Shown: positions 21,772 through 34,380, counted from the first letter of the stretch. The stretch: 64,000 bases of DNA from Fennellomyces sp. T-0311 (GCA_025266875.1 JALLLT010000075.1:47290-111289); one strand, 5' to 3'. Notes: generated by a model from the sequence alone, not told the origin. Made by a program: numbers and translations.

Positions 21772-22995
21772 ATGCCAAAAATCAGTAAACGACAAAGAAC
21801 TTTACGTGGAATCAACAAGCTCATCAAAGAAAGTTGTCAGCACCAACTGCTTTGTGAAGATGAAGAAGAAGTGTACCGAGAAGAAAAAGACTGCGACGAA
21901 CTACTGGACCTTTATGTTGGAATCAGCAGCTACCGGTACCTTAATCCTCGCGGCCATGTTCCCAAGTTGCAAGAACGAAGAGACTTCTTTACGAAATGGC
22001 CCCCAAAGCAGTTTAAGCAATTAGTTCGGATGAATAAGTCATCGTTTGAGAATATTCTCAAGCTTATCGAGACTGATTTGGGTTTTCACAAGAATCCAAA
22101 AAAAGTCGCCCAGGTAGACGTCCAGATACAGCTGGCTATCACGCTGCAAAGACTCGCACATGACGGCAGTGGAAACTCGATAGCAAAACTCTCTATGGAC
22201 TGGGGTGTGTCAGTGGGTTTTGTAAGCAAATGCTTCTATCGCGTAATTGGAGTCATCAACAAGGTGATGGTGGCCGAATATTTATCTTGGCCCAATGCTC
22301 AAGATCGCAAGACAATTTCTGCGCACATAGAACGCAAAGCTGGTTTTCCATCGTGTGTTGGTTTTGTGGATGGTACCCATATTAACTTTTCGCAACGACC
22401 AACCCAACAAGGCGAAGTTTACTTCAATCGCAAATCGCAGTACGCTATGAACGTTCAAGTCATTTGTGACGACAAGCGCCTGATAAGAAATATCTGTTGC
22501 GGATGCCCAGGGTCTATGAGCGACGCCAGTGTATTCAGTCAGCACTCTCTTCCAGGATTATATCCTGATGATTATTTTTCTGAAAACGAGTACTTGATTG
22601 GTGACTCAGGATATGGGCTTACCACGCGTCTTATGACACCATACCGTAGCCCAGCAGTCAAGTCAAACAAGGACAATGAAGTATTTAACTTCCAACATGC
22701 ATCAGCTCGAGTGGCGGTCGAAAATACCATTGGCATACTGAAAGGAAGATGGCGCTTTCTAAAGCACGTCCCTTTGCAGTTGAGAGACAAAGCAGAGATA
22801 GGTAAGTTGAACAGAATCATTGTTGCGACATGCATTCTTCATAACTATCTCTTGCGGCGAAATGATGAATGGGATCTGGATACTGAAAAAGAGAATGAAA
22901 GGAATGAACATAGTACATCATTACCTTCGTCAGATGCAGAAGGAAAACGTGAACGCTTAAAAAACATTGTAGTAAAGTTTGTATCTAGCCAATAA
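21772..22995 (+). CDS. PIF/Harbinger DDE transposase
   Basis: 407 aa in one exon. DDE_Tnp_4-type core with Asp200 (GFVDGTHI), Asp251 (GSMSDASVF) and Glu317 (VENTIGILKGRW), plus LIGDSGYGL between. The N-terminal YRYLNPRGHVPKL motif recurs in the deletion derivative at 45447-45983. Harbinger transposases need a Myb/SANT partner for nuclear import and DNA binding (established for the superfamily), and such a gene lies on the opposite strand 24 bp beyond the stop. No defect is seen. Confidence 0.93.
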   Translation: MPKISKRQRTLRGINKLIKESCQHQLLCEDEEEVYREEKDCDELLDLYVGISSYRYLNPRGHVPKLQERRDFFTKWPPKQFKQLVRMNKSSFENILKLIETDLGFHKNPKKVAQVDVQIQLAITLQRLAHDGSGNSIAKLSMDWGVSVGFVSKCFYRVIGVINKVMVAEYLSWPNAQDRKTISAHIERKAGFPSCVGFVDGTHINFSQRPTQQGEVYFNRKSQYAMNVQVICDDKRLIRNICCGCPGSMSDASVFSQHSLPGLYPDDYFSENEYLIGDSGYGLTTRLMTPYRSPAVKSNKDNEVFNFQHASARVAVENTIGILKGRWRFLKHVPLQLRDKAEIGKLNRIIVATCILHNYLLRRNDEWDLDTEKENERNEHSTSLPSSDAEGKRERLKNIVVKFVSSQ

Positions 22996-23018
22996 AGCTT
23001 TTTATTTAGTTGAAAGTA

Positions 23019-24222
23019 TCAACGACTATCATACATGTCTTCAATTATTTCTTTCGCTTCATTCTTAGCCATTCCAAGCTTCAGCAACTGAATGAAATGC
23101 TCGACTTTTGATGCGCGTCTTTTCTCTAATATAAGTTTCTTCTTTACATCAAGTTTTTGGCGCTCAAGCTTAATGCGATCCTTTTCCATGGCGTAGTCTA
23201 ATTTGCGCCTCTTCACCTGATGAGCTGCATAAACTGCAGTGAAGTTTTCACCAGTAGGTATATTATCTTCATCATCACCTTCATCCTCTTCCTCATCCGA
23301 GCTTTCTTTTGTGTCTCCCGCACTACTTTCCTCAGGTATTGGTGCTGGCGTTGGTGCTGGGTATCGCTCTAAGTACCGGTCGATTACCTCCTCAATGTTT
23401 TCTTGGGTTACTTCTTCATGTTGCTCGTAGCTATCTTCCGGTTGCTCGTAGCTATCAGACAGTAACTCGTAGCTTTCAAACTGTGGCTCGTCGATATTGG
23501 GTTGTTCCAAAGCAACGAAGGAAGCTGGCTGATCGTTCATAGGAGCTGCTTCAGTGTCGGCTACTGTCACTGTCGTTGTTGATGCATTTGCTGAAGCTGG
23601 AGCAAGTGTAGCTGCATGCGTAGTGGAAGATCTGGGCACACCAGCATGGAGGACAGTGCTTGGGTTGATGTTCTCCCTATCACCAAAGATAGCATCCATC
23701 TCGTAATAGTAGTAGCATAAAGCATTCATCTTGTCGACAATAGTATGAATGCCTTTCTTACGTTCTTCATCGGTAACCTCTCTTCCAAATCCAGAACTAT
23801 TCAGCAAGTTACGCGCAGCAGTGTATTGCTTTTTGTAGCTTTTAAAGCGGCTTTTCGTCCTTTGAGCGTCCCAGTCAACACCAGTTGCCTCTTTGATTGC
23901 CTTGCTCATTTCACTGAACGCAGCTATCTTTCTCATTCTCTTGGTCAACCCTGGTGGTCCCGCATTGCCTGCACCCGAGTACATCTCGAAGTTTTTGATG
24001 ACTGATAGCCAATCCACCATCACTTTACACACTTTCTTGGGCGTAGAAACTTTCGAACCCTTATAAATATTAAAAGACAAAATTAGAGTACACCATACTT
24101 TTGCTTAGTGATATATTTGCTAAGAGACATATTCATACCACTCTATTAAGCGCTTCTATAACAGCATCAGTAAGTTCTTCAGTTTCATCATTGGTTGTGT
24201 TATTTTTTTTTGGTCTAGCCAT
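23019..24222 (-). CDS. Myb/SANT-like partner protein of Harbinger 1
   Basis: Two exons, complement(23019-24059, 24139-24222), give 374 aa with phase-0 junctions. The start at 24222 (MARPKKNN) is basic. A Myb/SANT-like helix bundle follows (VDWLSVIKNFEMYSG ... WDAQRTKSRFKSYKKQYTAA, residues about 40-130). The middle is Ser/Thr/Glu-rich with three imperfect SYEQ/SYEL repeats. The C-terminus has an acidic run and a Lys/Arg coiled segment (about 300-374). It probably binds subterminal motifs and brings in the transposase. It ends in TGA at 23019-23021, evidence that TGA is a normal stop here. Confidence 0.88.
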
Positions 24223-24760
24223 GTCGAAAACAGATAGTAACAAAAGCCTAAATTTTTCAATGTGTCTGTGCAAAACAGGTTCGCGTAGTTCAGTCTCAGA
24301 AACACAAGTCACAATTTCAACAAAAGCGCTTTTATTCATTAAAAAGCGGCGCAGGAGACGCTTTTGATTTTCGCTTTTATTCGGAGTAAAAGCGCTTTTC
24401 TGGCCTCAAAAAAGCGAAAATTTGCAACTGTGAAACCCCCTATTAACTTAACAAAAACTCACAACTATAGTCACATAAATCTACTAACTTCATTATAACA
24501 TTTTTTCACCATGCAAAAAGAGTTACATCGGAAAAAATATCCCGCTGATCGGAGCTTATCAATGTTGAGAGGGTTGACGGAAGGTTGACAGGGTTCATCA
24601 ATCCGCTCAATGTTCCACAACTGCCGCTTGCCTTGAAACAGGTTACCGGAGTATTGAAAGCCCTTGTGAATGATGATCAACGCTGTAACCAAATTCTAGG
24701 ATATTGTAATTGTCTAGTGTGGTACTTCATAGAAATATATATATTTTAAATAGAGTTTAT

Positions 24761-27700
24761 CTAGTAATCATCGGCACAGATATCGGAATCGTCATCTTCT
24801 CCTTGGCTAGCTTCCTCCTCGTCATCTCCATGGTTATTTTCGACAGTTTCCCAATGAACAAAGTCCGTACTGGTTTCTTTAAGCTTTGGAAGCTTACCGT
24901 TGCTGCTGCTCCACGAGAAACGGTCAGAGTCATGGTTTAGCAAATACTTTTTGTAAGTGTTCTTGCTACCCAGAACGGGATTGGGAAGTGTTTTTGTAGA
25001 AAAATCGGGTACAACATGGATAGACCGCTTCACCTGATTAACTTGGGCGACGAAAAGACCTTTATAGTTCTCCTCAAGGCATCGTGAGAGAACCTCTAAC
25101 CCTGTCTTGTGGACTTCGTTCAATGACTTGTACCGACGTGCCAGAACGAGATCGTACTCTTTCCCTTTATATGTCGCCTGGAAAAGCAGAAGCACTTGGC
25201 CGTACGATTCATATATGTACTTATCGCTTGGATCTCTGAGGTTGCGAGATTGGAACACGGCAAAGTCTTTTCTTTCACGACCATGAAACTGATCATGCGT
25301 CCTGATTTTGTCATTGATAATTGTCCCGTTGGTATCGTTGTCCATAATAGTTAAGGTCTGATACACCTTAACATTATCGTCGTCGAGCTGTGGCATATTG
25401 CGTGCTGCTACACTTGTGAAGCGTTTTTCGATGGCGACATCCAAGAACGAACGAATTACTTTATCACAGCCATGAAGAGTCGCCTTTGTCTTCAGCGCTG
25501 ATACCATTTGAGGGGTGGTTGGAGATGTCATCGTATAGCTCAATTCGTATCGTTTGGTGGTGATCTTGCGGATCGATTCTTCAGCACGTATGGCGGTTGC
25601 AAATTCGTTCGATTGGTTGATGATGGTATCAAACAGTAGGTCCTTTTTATATACGAAATTTGCCATTTGTGATAACGAGTCAAATCGGCGGTTTGTTCGT
25701 TTCGCAGGCTTTTTGACATCGATAATATGCTGATGTTCAGAGCTGGTTGTGCTATAGCCGCTAATAACTCCTCGGGATCTGGTATCATCGGCATATTTCT
25801 GTAGCATATGGTTCTTCGGGAAGTTCAAACCGGATTTTGAATACTTTTGGAACACTGGGCTGTAGATATAGTATGCATCCAGTGATTCCTGCATTTCAAG
25901 AAGAGATTGCTCTGTGTGTTCTTTGGCAGTGGCGTGCATAGTAAAATCCAAAAAATGTCGTAAGCAAAGTGCTGCTTGGAGCGGGATGTAATCGTGGCAG
26001 CAAGGCAATATAATTGTCATGTTGCTTCGCATTTCGGTATATGTGGGATTTCTGAGGAACCGGTAAAAAACACCGTTATTGAATTTTCGATGGTTTTGAT
26101 AGGCCGGTATCTCAGAAGCTCGCATATTGATTTCCTCAATGATTGAGTTTCCTCTAGAACCATGATAGTCCAAAATGAGCGCGTCGAGACATTTAAGCAG
26201 ATGTGTATAGACACCACCAAGCTGGTGTAAGTCATCGACGACGATGGAACTATGTATATCGAAGTATGGTTGGCGAAGATTCCAAAATGCATTCTAAGTG
26301 AATTAAATGATATATTACTTTATATTAGAGAAAATGTGGTCTGTATACGTCGAAGTTATTACATACCTGCACTTGATGAATCGAATAGCCTTCAAATACT
26401 TCTTTTTCACCTTTCTTCTTTGTCCGTGGGTCACTGATAAGCTTTTTCCCGTAATGATAAAGTTCTTTCATATGGGTCGCCGTTCATTTTTTGGTGTTAT
26501 CTTTGTGGTTTTCACGGTATTGTTTAGTGAAAACAAAGCAGCGTGGACAGCCTCTCTTGGTATTTCCGCTTTTGACAAGAGCTAGTAACCATCTTATATT
26601 CAATTTAGCAAAACCTGATTGCGTTAAAAATCAAACGCACTTACTGCTCTTGAAGGTCTGCAGTATATGCTGCCAACGCTGGAACACACATGTACATTTT
26701 GTTCTCAGGTCCTTTCATCTTGTAAGCAGTATACTTCTTAAATGGCGCTAGAATCTTGTCTAAGCAGTAATGGAAAATAGCCTTCTTTGCGACTGAAAAC
26801 CATGGCTTCTTTGCCAGCATTTTGCTCTCAACTACCGGAAAGTATGCTAGTAAGCGAGTACCGTGTAGTGTGTCTTTACTTCGGTACTCCAAAGGCGTGT
26901 TCGCTAAGAATATATAATTATTAGACATAACCATATTTGTAGTACGCGTACATTATTACTAACCAAGCTTCAAGTATATTGGCCATGCACTATCTCTGTT
27001 ATTACCGGTAATTACCGTTTTGTCAGAGGCTAACATGAGTCCTAGTATAACAGAGCCTGGTGGCGATATTTCCTAGAAACAAACATTAATCACTTTTTTC
27101 CAATGGTACTGATATATATACCTGGATCTCATGCCACCACTGTCCGCTGTAAAAGTCGCTATAAACTCTTTCTCCGTTGCGGGTAACAGTGCTTGGAACT
27201 AAACGCGTTACATCGTCGAACAAAGGATGACTAAAGAGTTTCTCGGCCATATCACGAATATCGCGGTATACAAGAGACGGTTGCCCAACTACCGCCAAGA
27301 ACTGCTCTTTGTTTTCTTGAGGAAAGTCGGGAACTACGCCAAGATCAATGCTCTCTGTTTTAAAAGGCTAAAAATAGTCAAGCTTGCTTGTAAACAGTTA
27401 TGCTAATGTGGGTAACTTTGGTGCTCACCAAGGTAACTTTTTTACTTTGACCTTCAGAAAGTTTTCGAATTACGCTGTCAAAGGTTGTAAATTGTATGTC
27501 ATCTTGGAACGGGGTCAATCGTGCTATTTTGATAATTTCGACAAGGCTAAAGTGTATTTTATGTGCATGCGTTGAGAATGCAGCTCATATGGTATCCTTT
27601 GCTTATGTAACTGCATACCGCTTGTACCGTTCTTGAGAAAGTCCACAATCAAGTGCAAATTCGGCGACCATGAGCTCTAGATTTGAGACACCAGGGTCTT

Positions 27701-28067
27701 TTGGGTTACTGTCTAAACCAACTGCCTCAAACCAATGGTCTTTACGGAACGGTTCTTAATATAATATGGCAATATTAGCAGTGGATTCACAACACGTTTT
27801 GAAACCATTTACCTTCGCAGTAATGCGTTTCATTATCACTGTCTGAAGACTCCTCTCCTTCCATGATAAACTCCATGGTTCAGCACTAGTCTCTTCTTCA
27901 GGAGAAACGCTTTCAAAACTTTCCATAATTGGTGGTGATGCGCTGATAACGTGCGAAGGTTGCTTTAAATGTGTCGCCAAAATATGGCTACGGAGAGCCC
28001 AAGTAGAGCCATACGTGCGGTTAGAAGGGCAGTTTTGATAGTGACACCTGATTGGCTCTTCTTCCAT
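24761..28067 (-). CDS. Plavaka transposase B
   Basis: Multi-exon. Exon 1 (28067-27813) carries a C2H2 finger (RCHYQNCPSNRTYGS...H...H). Later exons: VSNLELMVAEFALDCGLSQE (about 27650), HPLFDDVTRLV to SGQWWHEIQ (about 27240-27120), VILGLMLASDKTVI (about 27040), a block at about 26930-26640 ending in CVPALAAYTADLQEQ, VKSGNTKRGCPRC (about 26585), FDIHSSIVVDDLHQLGG (about 26260) and a long terminal exon (about 26173-24761: LPCCHDYIPLQAALC, FPKNHMLQKYADD, SIHVVPDFST, acidic tail). A KDZ/CMC-group cut-and-paste enzyme acting in the nucleus. It matches Plavaka A throughout but is clearly diverged. I see no certain defect; intron borders need RNA evidence. Confidence 0.82.
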
Positions 28068-28602
28068 TATGAATGTAAAGCGCAGTAAAGCAGTGCTTCA
28101 CCGTTGACGATAAGCTAGCATATGTGTTTGCACCTCGGACTTTTAATTGTTCCGCAAGGTGCTGCTTTCAGCGTCATAAACACTCATTACTGAAGTATCC
28201 CGAGTCAATGTGATACAAAAGGAAAGCACAAGTCTATGGATGTCGAGAAGATAGCTGATACTACACAATTTGTTTTTAACTTGAATATTTCTATCAGTGA
28301 CGCTGTCGTTTTTTACACCGTGAAGTCAAATCATTTTCACGATCGAGCATGAAGTATTGTGGAACAATGTAACTGTTACTGATACAGCGATAAATGATCT
28401 GATAATGAGGCATTTGACATCTGTTTTCATTGACGCTATGCTGAGAAACTTTTGGTTGGTGGTACCATTTTGAAGGCGGTGATTATCAGATCAAAATCTG
28501 ATAGGCGGCACCTGTAATGGTAGCGGTGACAAAAGTACCCTGCCAATACGGCAGTCATCGAAAGAAACCACCCTTGCCTTTTTTCACCACCCTTCCAAAA
28601 AA

Positions 28603-31600
28603 ATGGCTAATCACCACCTTACTACTACTAAAAGACCATACCATGCAGTTGATTCATCAGATGATGGTATATACATTCTAAAAGATGGAATATTTGCATA
28701 CATATAAGTATGATTTACAGTATTATATGTGCCTTTTTGATATTTTAGTATCGAGGGACATATTAGCTGAAGCACGCAGACATTTTCGCGACAATATCGA
28801 CTTCATCAATGGAGAAGATGATTTAGAGTACGTGACAAAGGGTTACTTATCCTCGTGTACTTTGTTGTAACAGTAACTCTATCTGCTATTAGACGACTTG
28901 ATGAGTCGCGCTTAAGTCCATCTTTTGGGACAGATTGGGATGAGGTACATATGCTCTGCTTCTATACAAATATTATCTAATTATATATGTATGATATACA
29001 GCGGAATGCCTTTGAGGAAACAGACCGCACCAACAATCAGCGACAGTTCTCGACGATGAAGTAAGTAGTGCATAGATATCCATATTTTTTATTTTAATTA
29101 TATATCTTTATTTTAAGCATGATGCCCCCGCAACCCTACGACTTTGAGAAGAAGTCTCCTGAATGGGAAGCTTTGAAAAAGGGTGCCATACGGTATTTAA
29201 TTTTGGAAAATGCTTTTCCTACCATGGCAGCAACTGGGCAGGCATGCAAGAAGCAGGTCCAGGAGATCTTGGGGAGCAAGTTCGATGCAACAAGAACATT
29301 GCACCCCAGATTCATCGATGATGTATGTGGTAATCAAGGCTCACGATTTATGACATAACTGTAGAAATGTATTTGTAGTACGCTGCAATGATCGGAAAGC
29401 AACGAACGCAGCTTCATAGTGCTGTGGGTACCTGGCTGCTCAAATATGATTTCAATGGTGCCCGATTTCCTTCACATGTGCAATCACAAGTTGACAAGTA
29501 TGAGTATCTCGTACAATATCACAGGTAATATGCTGATAGACTACTTTCTATATCTGCACGAGAAACTCATCGTATTATTTTACCTGTTTCCAGATATGCC
29601 CGCGAAGGTTACTCCTCTGATGGCGAGTTTCTCCGGTCTCAATGCATTATTGAATGCATAGTCGATGTGCTTGTCCGTACTCGCAGTATCAGACGCTTGA
29701 ATCCTTGCCCTCGTAATATACCTAAAGAGTGTATTACAATGATAACACTTATGGTAATTCCGATAATAGTACTTATCAACCCCGCAAGTCCTCACAAGTC
29801 TCGCCGCGTCCAGCGGGTCTTCAAAATTTAGGGTGATTATGGCAGCGTAAAATCCTGAGCCAGGGTTAATATGTGCATATTTACTTCCGAAGTCCTGAGC
29901 AATTTTACTGGCTGGGTATCCTTATACTTTTTATGCATTTGAGGGGAAGCATGGTCAAACCATCTTGAAATGACCAATGTAATGACTGAAACATCTCATT
30001 CACTCTGTCATTATTCATTGAATTTATTGAATTAGTTTCATATTGTGTTTGTAAAATGAGCAGAAAAGTGTTTTTTATTGTATAAACGAGAGTTGCTGCA
30101 ACAAATGCTTTCTAAATAGGAGGCATCTCTGCATTCTGCCATGTCTCTTGGTTTTCAGCCATCCAGTTCAAGGATTTCTCCTTTATTAGCCCATGCTGAC
30201 ACCACTCAGGCTTTGGATGCTTGCGCCAGTACTCAATCATGTCCAGGACGTTCGCTGGGTCCTGCTGCTGCAAGCCGTGGTGCTCGATGAATGCCTCAAT
30301 CCCGTCGACAACGCGCTTTCTCCGGTTAAACTTTTTCATCTGGTCCTTGCGCCATGCAGTCCCCCACTGAAGTTCCAGATCCTTGAGAGCAGGACCACCA
30401 GACAAACCGTCGTGATATTCGCGCCATAGGTCCTTTACTGTCTTCACGCCATCGCTTATTCTGTGGTATGCTGGCTGGGAAACGGAAGAGGTAGCGGCAG
30501 AAGTCGAATTATCAGGGGCAGGCGCGGAGCTACTAGTGGATAGTCTTCTAGTAGCAAGATGAAGGGGTGATGGAGTAGCAGCCGTGGCGAGGCAATCAGT
30601 ACTTCCTGAAGCAGTTGGCATTTGTGATTGCGGTGTCCATTGGACCGAAATCGTGAGACGTCCATTCGCAAGGTCACCCATAAACTGGTTGAATGTTTGC
30701 GTATGCGTCTCAACTAATTGTGTAGTGCGATCAAGTTTTTGAGACATGTCGGCATACATTTGCTGGAGGTAACTGTGTAGATGTGGCATTGCCTTGGAGA
30801 GAATGAGGTCCTCTGGTGGTGGGGCCTTGTCAATGGAGTCTGCTAGCTTACTGGAATTTAAAAAGAGATGGTAAGTATATACTGTGCTACTGTTATCTCA
30901 ACTACTCACTTTGCAAATGTCAGGTAATCCGGATCTCTGAAGAGAGGTGCGTTCCAAATGGATAAGTGCGGGTGGCGCTTTCTCATCGGCACAGAGTCCT
31001 GCAAGAATGTTCTCCGTAAAGTACGTAGCATCTTCAGGAATCCATCAGCAGCAATACTCTTGTCACCCTCGCCCCGATCAATCATTTCTTGTCGCTGCTC
31101 GATCCAAGGGAAAACCTTCTGTTGCAGTGCTTCGGAGGGTTGCTCGGCGTCACGAGGTAGCCAGAAGGATTTCCCGTTGGCGTCAAACATTGCCATAGCT
31201 CGCAGCATACGCCGGGGTAGGTTTGTCAGGTATGATCCCTCCATCGCGTCGCTTGTCCATCGCCCAGCTCGTCGAATCGCCGAGTCACCGGCCCCAGCTA
31301 GATCCGCCATTTTTGCACCTGACTGTCTACCTGCATGTGTGACAGCTGTTGTTCTGATCTGACAGTGTTCGAATGCCTTCTTGAAAGCTGCGTAGTGTGC
31401 ATTTGGTGTGACAGCCGTAGTGAGGTCGGTAGCCTCACTCCTGCATAGCTTGATGGAATACCAGTCTTCAGGGCTCACCATAGCCGGGAAATCTTCGCCT
31501 CGCACGTGCCAACGATAGAAAAAATAAAGACCAAGGGCCATCCAAAGACAGGTTTCGACATGCGCGCATCGAATGGCTGACCCATGCTCGGCTTTACCAA

Positions 31601-33623
31601 ATTGGTTCGTCTTTCCATGAAACATAAGTAAAACCAAACAAGGGCATTGGATACTAGGCGTTGGTCCTTCTCCTTCAAGAGGAATAGAGTGGATGTCCGC
31701 AAACTCTATCTCCCGAACATTGTCACCACGCATAAGCGCGAAGTGCGATATCAGCATCATAACTGCATTGCGATAGTGTTCGGGCTGATCCTTCGCTAGA
31801 AAATAGTCGATGACGCTGGCCAGTTCTTCGATTGTCGAGTATCCATCTAGAATTGATCCGGCAGCGCGGTCTTTGTAATCGGTCTTGCGTCTCTTGGCGT
31901 CCTTTTTTCTGGCGTTTGTAAGCAATGCCTTGACATCTGGAGTTCGCGGGTGGTTGATAATAGTGTTGGTGTTGTTGCTGCATTGATCGTTAAAGAGTTT
32001 GGTGATCGCACTGACGTATTGGTCAATAGAGCTAAAGCCGAGCATGGACTCTCGATCAACTTCCAGCTCCACTCCCAGAGCATCCACCACGTTTGAATCT
32101 TCGTTGACATCAGTCGTGGATTGCTTTTTGTTGGTAGGGCGACGAAGCCTCGTAACGACCTAACATAGAGGTAATAAGCAAAGAGTTCATAGAATATTGG
32201 TTCTGTACTTCAGTAAACTTTTACTTACAACTTGTTCGAGGAAATAGTGCAATTTGTCACCAGTAACTTGATAACGCGTAGTCACTGGGAAACCCATAGT
32301 GTCGCACCATGCACAAAATTCACTCATCTTTGGATAGTATGCAAGCTTGGTGGCACTCGGACGAAGTTCCTGCGTTGTGGCTTGTGTGCGCTGTCTTGAT
32401 TGTTGCATGGCCAGGTTCAATCCGGCGACGCCAACAGGTCTATTGACTGGCTGGCTACTGTGGCTTTCGGCAGATTCCTCAGGTGACGACGGGTTGAGGT
32501 TGTATAAATCAGATATGTAATTGTGCTGTTGTTTGGGCATTGTAGATATGGAGCGTATATGTAGAATAGATGAATTATTATAATCAAGCCCTTGCATAAA
32601 CTGATTTATATACCTTTCTATTTCTCAACACAAGGCTGAGTCTTCTCATGAACCATCATAGACTCGCATCTCGCAGCTGGCTCAGATGGCTCAGATGGCT
32701 CAGATGGCTCAGATCGCTTATTTCTGCTCAAATATACTGTAAGTCAGCCTCGTTTATCCCAAGAAGTATTGCATTGACGCGGTCTGCGGCTCAGCTCAGC
32801 GCCTCACCCAGCCTTCTCCCTGTATTACTTTTATATTTATTCATTTTTTCTATCGTAAGTAGACAATTCTTGTTTTGAAATAAAAGACATAGCATATTTT
32901 TAATAATCATTTAATACTTTACATGGATACTATGATTTTTATTGTGAAAGGTGCTCCAGCAATGACAATCTCTCAAGTGCTTCCGCGCTACCGCGCGGGG
33001 ATTAATCCCAATTTGGGAAGATGCATATAGGATTCAGGTCCGCTCGTGGCTGAGGACTCAAGTCCAGGACGCACAGGAAATTCGTTTGATATGCCCTACG
33101 TATATACTTGTACTTACCTACTGATGCTTAGATTTTGTATCGTATGAAAGTGTTTATTGATAAGAATTGCGCCAAAGAAGGTGCCACCCATCATGTCGCC
33201 ACTAACCCTGACACTACTTTGGAAGGAGGGTTACGCGAAGGCGAAGAGGAATTCAGGGCAGAAGACGAGGACGATGGCGAGGAGGTTGCAAACGGCAACG
33301 ATAACAGCAAGCAAGCGACCGATGACTTTGGGTGGGATAAGTCTTGGCATAAGTCTTACCGTGACTTCTTGAGCCCCAAAGGCCAGCTTGGTAGGTACCT
33401 TGTCTGGGGTCCCATCCAGCATTTTGTATCAGAACGTGTTGAGCGCGCCAAATTGAAGAACAACGGGGGAGATCGTGGCGTCGCTGAGCTTTTTGGTGAT
33501 ATTATACATCAAAAGTATCAGATGGCTCAACAGCAGGACTTGATACCACTCGAGGAGGTACCTTCAGATAGGCCCATTGTGCGCGCCCAACCCACTCCCA
33601 AAAGAGCTAGATACTTTGGTTGA
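28603..33623 (+). CDS. DUF6532-like partner gene of Plavaka B, with a large intron holding a CryptonF
   Basis: Begins with ATG at 28603 (MANHHLTTTKRP), divergent from the transposase. Exons about 28603-28665, 28751-28826, 28893-28943, 29001-29060 and 29118-29325 (KKGAIRYLILENAFPTMAA), then RTQLHSAVGTWLLKYDF (about 29400), SQCIIECIVDVL (about 29645) and NIPKECITMITLM, ending 29753 before GTAATT. The next matching exon starts after CTTAG at 33131 (YRMKVFIDKN ... WDKSWHKSYRDFLSPKG) and ends 33623. It aligns block by block with the partner of Plavaka A (9358-11216), where the homologous intron is about 60 bp. The general pattern resembles DUF6532. Role unknown. Confidence 0.65.
30112..32540 (-). 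CDS. CryptonF tyrosine recombinase with GCR1_C-type DNA-binding domain
   Basis: Three exons, complement(30112-30850, 30910-32159, 32229-32540), all GT...AG, open for 766 aa from MPKQQHNY. N-terminal SAM-like region ending LHYFLEQVV; catalytic Arg (ALMRGDNVREIEF), His-x-x-Arg (VTHAGRQSG), Trp (AGRWTSD) and Tyr nine residues on (EGSYLTNLP). The C-terminal domain VKTVKDLWREYHDGLSGGP ... WRKDQMKKFNRRKRV (about residues 640-700) fits GCR1_C, which defines fungal CryptonF. Expected to integrate and excise its element by site-specific recombination. It looks intact. Element edges are not fixed; GTACTTA at 29769-29775 and 33110-33116 is a possible flanking repeat. Confidence 0.9.
32675..32716. repeat. 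Short tandem repeat, 9-bp unit
   Basis: Four tandem copies of a GGCTCAGAT unit upstream of the CryptonF gene. No coding role is evident. The rest of 32541-33131 shows nothing I can name. Confidence 0.75.
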
Positions 33624-34128
33624 GGGTATAAAAGATTTGTTTTCATTAGAAAATAAAGATTAAATGTTACAAATACCAAAAATAGATGTATGTTATGTGC
33701 AGATAATAATGCGAACCAAACTAGAGAGAATGAGCATAACAATTGTATAGCGAGCTGAACCCTTGTCAAGGCTATCAAGCTGTACAATCCTTTCAATATT
33801 TTTTCAGAATTCGAAAATACGTTGCAGCCTTGTCGTATGTTGGATGGGTGTTGTAAAGGGTTCATCAACCCATTTAATATTGAGACAGTGTTTCAACTAG
33901 GGGGGGAGGGGTAAAGCTGGGTTAGCTGGGTTACTAAGGGTTGAGAAGGATTGAGACGACTTGGCAGGGTTGAGATTTTTTCCGATGTAATTTCTAGAGT
34001 TAATATATGTTAAACCTGCTTTCACATTTCTTAAACTAGTATTACACAGGTTTTTCTCCCTGTGTTATATGGGTTTCACTAAGATAGGCAAGGTTATTAT
34101 GATGAACACATGTCAAGACAGGGATGTG

Positions 34129-34218
34129 GCTGTAGATCGGAAAATTAAAGTAACCCGTTGTCAATAAGCAACCAAGGGTAAATGATGCATAAACCATAAT
34201 CATGTTGTAGATACAACA
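34129..34218. repeat. Dispersed repeat remnant (copy 1)
   Basis: Shares GCTGTAGAT, GGAAAATTAAA, AAGGGTAAATG, CCATAATCAT and ATACAACA in the same order with 58655-58722. It probably derives from an LTR end. The surrounding 33990-34370 is AT-rich with no supported gene. Confidence 0.5.
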
Positions 34219-34380
34219 CTTGTTAAACTATTATACCTTCTGTCACCATTCCGTATTACATATTTTACTACCAGTAAAACTGAAATAAGCATATTTCCTC
34301 ACTTGCCGTTCTCAAGGAACGTTGTTAAGGTTACATGTCTTCATTTTTTTACAAAAAATAAGATAAAGTTCTTTTTCTTC

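Larger units (their letters stand above)
21631..24441. mobile_element. PIF/Harbinger element 1 (two genes, apparently complete)
   Basis: Ends AGGGGGTTTCACAGTTGCAA and its complement, flanked by ATT (21628-21630, 24442-24444). Subterminal palindromes of the AAAAGCGCTTTT type occur on both sides. The transposase (plus) and a Myb/SANT-like gene (minus) converge near 23000. Both are open, so the element may be autonomous. Confidence 0.9.
24526..33987. mobile_element. Plavaka-type element B (carries a nested CryptonF)
   Basis: Ends CATCGGAAAAAAT and its complement, flanked by TA (24524-24525, 33988-33989). Subterminal GGTTGA-like repeats occur at both ends (24560-24600; 33920-33980). A minus-strand Plavaka transposase and a divergent plus-strand DUF6532-like gene reproduce the plan of element A. 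The last 350 bp (33624-33987) hold only these repeats. Confidence 0.8.
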
